DNA of 34,371 nucleotides from Clostridiaceae bacterium UBA5444. GTDB lineage: Bacteria; Bacillota; Clostridia; Clostridiales; Oxobacteraceae. A program made the translations under genes and the position numbers. Position 1 is the stretch's first letter. Each line of letters starts with the position of its first letter. The stretch spans positions 1-34,371 of the forward strand of contig DIRE01000054.1 of assembly GCA_002426575.1 (NCBI GenBank), read 5' to 3'. The notes under the pieces were generated by a model that ran no database searches, was not told the DNA's origin, and saw only the letters and a program-made list of their open reading frames with translations. Positions 30,579-34,371 of the stretch are shown in pieces.

Positions 30579-31456
30579 TATATCCCCACCTTTACAGTAT
30601 CTTTTTCTGTTAGATATACAAATAACTTTTGCAATGGTATTTGACTTATCTCAACTCCATTGCTTTTTAAATCATGGATCTCATCTTGAGTTAAATCATC
30701 AAATATACCTAGTATGATTGTTTTTCCAAACTCTTCCCTGCTAATTACTTTCTTTGAATCTATAATTTTTAAAAGGTTTTCTTCTTTTCCACTTAAAAAG
30801 TTTGCTTTCTTAAGCAACATATGGGTTTCTCCCTTAATCATTACTTCCCCTTGTGATAATATGATTATATCTTCAAATAAATTGCTAACCTCGTCTATTA
30901 AATGAGTTGAAATAATTATAGTCCTTGGGTTTTTACCATAATCCCCAAGAAGTAGATTATAAAATTTATACCTAAATACTGCATCTAATCCTAAGGAGGG
31001 TTCATCAAATATTGTAAGACTTGATCTTGAAGCTAAACCTATTATTAATCCTACTATGGTTTGATACCCCCTAGAAAGCTTCTTATATTTCTTCTTTGTA
31101 TCTAAACTAAATTGGCTAACCAAATAATTTTTATATTCCTCATCCCAGTCTTTGTACATTATCTTAGCTAATTCAAATAACCTATTTACATTTTGTTCTC
31201 CAAATGCTGCCCCTCTATCCTCTACAATGCAGATGTCCTCCATAGCCTTTGAGTTTTCAAATACATCCTGATTGTGCAGCTTTACCTCTCCGCTATCTTT
31301 TACTATTTGACCAGCTATTATATTCAATAAAGTGGTTTTTCCCACTCCATTTCTGCCTAATAGTCCATAAATTTTGTTCTCTTCTAAAGTTAAATTAACA
31401 TTCGTTAGCACCTGATTTTTGCCATAGGATTTGTTTAGATTTTTGACCTCAAGCAT
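30578..31456 (-). CDS. ABC transporter ATPase of a YtrB-type exporter
   Basis: A 292-residue ATPase: Walker A GRNGVGKT (34-41), Walker B LTIFDEPSLGLD (147-158) and switch His in ISTHLIDE. The signature is LSRGY (127-131) instead of LSGGQ, as is seen in YtrB/YhcH-type ATPases of Firmicutes. About 80 residues follow the core. It is preceded with a 1-base gap by a GntR-type regulator gene and overlaps the permease gene, so all three are one transcription unit. GGGGGG is positioned before the ATG within the end of the regulator gene. Confidence 0.9.
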   Translation of the reverse strand: MLEVKNLNKSYGKNQVLTNVNLTLEENKIYGLLGRNGVGKTTLLNIIAGQIVKDSGEVKLHNQDVFENSKAMEDICIVEDRGAAFGEQNVNRLFELAKIMYKDWDEEYKNYLVSQFSLDTKKKYKKLSRGYQTIVGLIIGLASRSSLTIFDEPSLGLDAVFRYKFYNLLLGDYGKNPRTIIISTHLIDEVSNLFEDIIILSQGEVMIKGETHMLLKKANFLSGKEENLLKIIDSKKVISREEFGKTIILGIFDDLTQDEIHDLKSNGVEISQIPLQKLFVYLTEKDTVKVGI

Positions 31457-31457
31457 T

Positions 31458-31826
31458 CTATTTTCCCCCCTTATAATCTTTGAAAAACTTTATTAACCCA
31501 TCTGTTGGTATCTCAAGCCTTTCAGCCTCTGCCATAATCTCTGGCAAGATTTCTGTGAAAAATGTCTTTTGCCTTTTCCCTAGAATTTTTCTCTTTGCTC
31601 CTTTTGCCACAAACATTCCAAGTCCCCTTTTTTTATAAAGTACTCCTTCTTCTACCAGAAGGCTTAGCCCTTTTCCTGCTGTGGCAGGGTTTATCTGATA
31701 TACTTTAGCAAATTGGTTAGTAGAGGGTGCCTGATCCTCTTCTTTTAGATTTCCTAGCAGAATATCATTTTCTATGGATTCAGCAATCTGTATATAAATT
31801 GACTTATCCGAGCTTAAATCAAGCAA
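31458..31826 (-). CDS. GntR family regulator, YtrA subfamily
   Basis: A 122-residue regulator with an N-terminal winged helix-turn-helix (about 8-75: SIYIQIAESIENDILLGNL, APSTNQFAKVYQINPATAGKGL, EEGVLYKKRGLGMFV) and only a short helical tail for dimerisation, as in the YtrA subfamily. Such proteins repress ABC transporter operons that respond to cell-envelope antibiotics, and this one heads such an operon. The start is TTG with GGGGGTG 5-6 bases upstream. A palindrome covering its own promoter (31858-31879) is the probable operator, giving negative autoregulation. Confidence 0.9.
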   Translation of the reverse strand: MLDLSSDKSIYIQIAESIENDILLGNLKEEDQAPSTNQFAKVYQINPATAGKGLSLLVEEGVLYKKRGLGMFVAKGAKRKILGKRQKTFFTEILPEIMAEAERLEIPTDGLIKFFKDYKGGK

Positions 31827-31857
31827 TATATCACCCCCGTAATTACTATGTTAATTT

Positions 31858-31906
31858 GTTAGTTACCTATGTAATTAACTATACTGCATTTTAACATTTA
31901 TTTCAA
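31858..31906 (-). promoter_or_regulatory. Promoter and operator of the GntR-ABC operon
   Basis: On the minus strand, TTGAAA (31906-31901), 17 bases, TATAGT (31883-31878). The palindrome GTTAGTTAC-CTAT-GTAATTAAC (31858-31879) abuts and slightly overlaps the -10 and covers the predicted start. A further half-site GTAATTAC lies toward the gene. Confidence 0.7.
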
Positions 31907-31988
31907 TAGTTTTTTATATTTTCATCTTGAATAAGCTCATATTATGGGTTCCCGCCTTTGCTTATTCCCTCTTTGACAATGATTTAAC

Positions 31989-32015
31989 TAAAGTAAACCC
32001 TTATTTTGCCGAATA
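31989..32015 (+). promoter_or_regulatory. Sigma-D (flagellar sigma 28) type promoter of the chemotaxis receptor
   Basis: TAAA (31989-31992), exactly 15 bases, then GCCGAATA (32008-32015); the known consensus is TAAA-N15-GCCGATAT. It lies about 90 bases before the GTG start. This would place the receptor in the motility regulon. Confidence 0.65.
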
Positions 32016-32107
32016 AATTAAATAAGACTAGTTGTGAGAGCAATTCTTTTTTCTAATCTTTAATCCTATACATGAACAAACAAAATTAAAAATAAGGGGA
32101 GATAAAA

Positions 32108-33817
32108 GTGTTTAAAACAATCAAAGTAAGAGTTAAGTTCTTGTGTGCATTCTTGGTTATAATTATAATGTCGACTAGTGCTAATTATTTATCCTTAGCT
32201 AAATTTAATAAGATAAATGATAATCAAAACATAAGTGACAATAACACCGAAGACGTAATAAGACTAACTAAAGTAGAAAGTAATTTGTCACAGATTACAA
32301 GCAACCTGCAAGCTATATCATACAAAGCATACTCCCAATCAGCTAATGACTATTCTCAAAATATTAGTTCATTATTTAGCAGTTGTGATGAGCTGATTTC
32401 AGAGTACGAAAATAGTGAATTCGACTACCTAGAAGGAGAAGAGGAAATCTTCAACACATTTAAAACTAATTATGATAAGTATAAGAAAAATGCTAAGTCT
32501 ATAATTGAATCAAGTCAATCTGGCAAACATGAGATTGATAAAAATCAATATAAAGAAACTGCAGCAATTATAGATGCTGCAACAAAGGAATTATACAAAA
32601 TAGCGAACATGAATGAAAATAATTCTAAAGAGATAAAAATAAAGAACAAAGAAATTTTTAATACTTCTAAACATATGGTTAATACGATATCAATTGTTTC
32701 GTTTATTTTAACTATTATCATTGGTACATATATGGCAGAAAGTGTAATGCTGCTGCTTAATAGAATTAGAAAATATTCAAAAGGACTAGCAAACTATGAC
32801 CTTACTCAAGATATAAAAAATGGCAGAAAAGATGAATTTGGGATGGCTCTAGGCTCCATTCAGCAAATACAGGATAACCTAAAAAACCTTATTAAGATTA
32901 TAGCGGATGAGTCTCAGGACTTAAGCGCTTCAAGCCAAGAGCTCTCAGCAACAATTGAAGAGATTAATGCAAAATTCATTGAAATAAATGATTCTGCAAA
33001 AGGAATTGCAAAGGAGATGCAGGATTCAAGCTCCTCAACTGAGGAAATGGGAGCCTCAGTTGAAGAGGTGACCTCAAATATGGAGGTATTATCCAAAATA
33101 GCCTCTGATGGCAATGATAAGTCCCTTGTTATAAAAGATAAATCTCTAAAAGCCAAAGAGGTAAATAATACATCTAGAAATCAGGTTATAACACTGTACA
33201 ACGAAAAGGAAAAAAATATTTTAAAAGCAATTGAAGATGTTAAGGTGGTAGAAGAGATAAAGGCCATGTCAGATGTAATATCAGGTATTGCTGATCAGAC
33301 AAATTTATTGGCTTTAAATGCAGCAATAGAGGCGGCAAGGGCAGGAGAAAATGGCAAGGGGTTTGCAGTTGTTGCAGAAGAGGTGAGAAGGCTAGCAGAG
33401 CAATCATCAAAAACAGTAGCCATAATAGGGGATACCATACTAAAGGTTGAGGCATCTACTAAAAACCTATCAGATAATGCCAAAGAGGTACTAGAGTTTA
33501 TGGACAACACTGTTATGAAAGATTACGATACGTTCCTTACAACATTAGATGATAATGTAGAGGATTCAAATTTCATAAGCGATATGTCTCAAAATATTGC
33601 TTCAATGACACAGGAGATAACAGCCACAATGAATCAGCTAAACCAGGCAGTAGAAAGTTTATACAAGAATGCTGAAAAATCAAGTAGCAATACATCATAT
33701 ATATCTGGAGGAATCGACGAAATAACTCAAGGAGTGGGACAGATATCTAACACCGCGGAGAGCCAAGCTGAGCTTGCCCAAAATCTTAATGATATGGTAG
33801 CAAGGTTTAAGATTTGA
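32108..33817 (+). CDS. Methyl-accepting chemotaxis protein
   Basis: A 569-residue transmembrane chemoreceptor. TM1 is at about 10-30, an extracytoplasmic four-helix-bundle-like sensor domain at 31-188, TM2 at about 190-216, a HAMP segment at about 217-265, and a cytoplasmic signalling coiled coil to the end. The hairpin tip that binds CheA/CheW is intact: IADQTNLLALNAAIEAARAGE (394-414), then GFAVVAEEVRRLAEQS. The ligand cannot be predicted. No CheBR tethering peptide is at the C-terminus (it ends ARFKI). The start is GTG with AGGGGAG 6 bases upstream. A sigma-D-type promoter precedes it and a terminator follows. No other che or fla gene is in the window. Confidence 0.93.
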   Translation: MFKTIKVRVKFLCAFLVIIIMSTSANYLSLAKFNKINDNQNISDNNTEDVIRLTKVESNLSQITSNLQAISYKAYSQSANDYSQNISSLFSSCDELISEYENSEFDYLEGEEEIFNTFKTNYDKYKKNAKSIIESSQSGKHEIDKNQYKETAAIIDAATKELYKIANMNENNSKEIKIKNKEIFNTSKHMVNTISIVSFILTIIIGTYMAESVMLLLNRIRKYSKGLANYDLTQDIKNGRKDEFGMALGSIQQIQDNLKNLIKIIADESQDLSASSQELSATIEEINAKFIEINDSAKGIAKEMQDSSSSTEEMGASVEEVTSNMEVLSKIASDGNDKSLVIKDKSLKAKEVNNTSRNQVITLYNEKEKNILKAIEDVKVVEEIKAMSDVISGIADQTNLLALNAAIEAARAGENGKGFAVVAEEVRRLAEQSSKTVAIIGDTILKVEASTKNLSDNAKEVLEFMDNTVMKDYDTFLTTLDDNVEDSNFISDMSQNIASMTQEITATMNQLNQAVESLYKNAEKSSSNTSYISGGIDEITQGVGQISNTAESQAELAQNLNDMVARFKI

Positions 33818-33832
33818 TAAATATTTAAAATT

Positions 33833-33885
33833 AAAGGATTGTATACAGGGTATAAATTACATAACCTATATACAATCCTTTTTTT
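33833..33885 (+). terminator. Intrinsic terminator of the chemoreceptor gene
   Basis: A 13-bp stem AAAGGATTGTATA (33833-33845) / TATACAATCCTTT (33869-33881) with some further pairing inside, followed by a run of seven T. The T run overlaps the stop codon (33884-33886) of the convergent response regulator gene. Confidence 0.85.
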
Positions 33886-34371
33886 AGAAAAGCGCCTGAC
33901 ATTTAGATGGGTAAACACCAAAGTATTCTTTAAACAATTTAATAAAATGGCTCGTGCTATAATAGCCAACCTGCCCTGCAACATCCTGAACCGTAATATT
34001 GGGGTTTTCTAACATTTTCTTTGCTCTTAACATTCTCACTTCAGTTAAATATCTTATGAATGTAATGCCGGTCTTTTTATGAAAATAAGTACTCAAATAA
34101 TTTGGGGTAACGTTTAGTTTTTCTGCAATTTCATTAATCCCTATATCATACATATAATTTTGTTCTATATAGCATTTTACCTCTTCCGCCATATCATAGG
34201 GTACATCTGTAGGCTCGCCATTATTAACCTCTTTGCTCACGCCTACCCTGCTTTTTATATCATTTTTAATCAATACTTCAAGTGTTTCGTTAAGCTCGTC
34301 AGGGCTTACAGGTTTTAGTAAATAATTAGCAGCTCCAAGCTTAATTGCTTCTCTTGCATAATCAAACTCTG
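33884..34371 (-). CDS. YesN-type response regulator with AraC domain, 5' end missing
   Basis: The visible 162 codons are the C-terminal part of a two-component response regulator. The frame is open to the window edge. It starts within the receiver domain (FDYAREAIKLGAANYLLKPV, with the conserved Lys of the KP pair), then a linker, then two helix-turn-helix units of an AraC DNA-binding domain: IGINEIAEKLNVTPNYLSTYF and VQDVAGQVGYYSTSHFIKLFK, with the family end FGVYPSKCQ. A TTG at 34271-34273 could look like a start but has no receiver domain, so the gene is simply cut. In Firmicutes such YesN-like regulators pair with YesM-like kinases and often control sugar uptake. Confidence 0.93.
   Translation of the reverse strand, partial: EFDYAREAIKLGAANYLLKPVSPDELNETLEVLIKNDIKSRVGVSKEVNNGEPTDVPYDMAEEVKCYIEQNYMYDIGINEIAEKLNVTPNYLSTYFHKKTGITFIRYLTEVRMLRAKKMLENPNITVQDVAGQVGYYSTSHFIKLFKEYFGVYPSKCQALF

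Noticed and set aside
1..34371. tRNA or rRNA genes and insertion sequences
   Set aside because: No cloverleaf-like segment, rRNA-like stretch or transposase frame was seen by eye; a covariance-model search would settle it.

Overview
The window looks like chromosome of a low-GC, strictly anaerobic Firmicute of the Clostridia (Clostridiaceae-like). Supporting signs are the AT-rich sequence, strong AGGAGG/GGGGG ribosome sites, several GTG and TTG starts, intrinsic terminators, and protein types typical of anaerobes: a two-iron-centre superoxide reductase, a reverse-type rubrerythrin and a radical SAM/SPASM protein. I saw no tRNA, rRNA, CRISPR array, transposase or phage gene. The species cannot be named from the sequence alone.

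Layout. 1-4400: a YesL-like membrane protein, a cold-shock protein, a radical SAM enzyme behind a strong promoter with three related palindromes, a PilZ c-di-GMP protein, and desulfoferrodoxin. 4421-8431: a heterodimeric ABC exporter whose two halves show complementary active-site degeneracy. It lies behind a long structured leader with a strong promoter, a 28-codon ORF and two terminators. This is the layout of the antibiotic-sensing bmrB-bmrC-bmrD attenuator of Bacillus and is my main candidate for something new here. 8487-20764: a cell-envelope region with LTA synthase and a UgtP-like glycolipid synthase head to head, a thioredoxin-like protein, reverse rubrerythrin, an MBOAT acyltransferase with an SGNH partner, pyridoxal kinase, a GT-C-like multispanning protein, a polyprenyl-phosphate glycosyltransferase and a GtrA flippase. 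Together these could make a lipoteichoic acid type polymer and decorate it outside the cell. 20834-25557: an unrecognised coiled-coil protein, an Ogt methyltransferase, a DUF3006 protein, a secreted ComEC-like metallo-beta-lactamase lipoprotein, UppP (undecaprenyl pyrophosphate recycling) and an HdeD/DUF308 protein. 25704-31906: a LolD/FtsX-type ABC pair with a very large coiled-coil permease, then a self-regulated GntR(YtrA)-ATPase-permease operon. 31989-34371: a chemotaxis receptor with a sigma-D promoter, and the 3' part of a YesN-type response regulator cut by the window edge.

Non-coding structure is unusually rich. A family of palindromic repeats of about 60 bp occurs as a tandem triplet (13231-13407) and as two nearly identical copies bracketing the DUF308 gene. 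They lie just beyond, or overlap, the 3' ends of minus-strand genes. There is also a hairpin of about 120 bp at 17410-17529 and a perfect 54-bp palindrome at 23920-23973.

Several annotated starts are moved inward from the longest ORF because a ribosome site, a promoter or family alignment favours the inner codon. This applies to the radical SAM, PilZ, MBOAT, SGNH, UgtP-like, thioredoxin-like, pyridoxal kinase, polyprenyl glycosyltransferase, Ogt, DUF3006 and ABC ATPase genes. All functions are read from motifs and general family knowledge. No database search was run.
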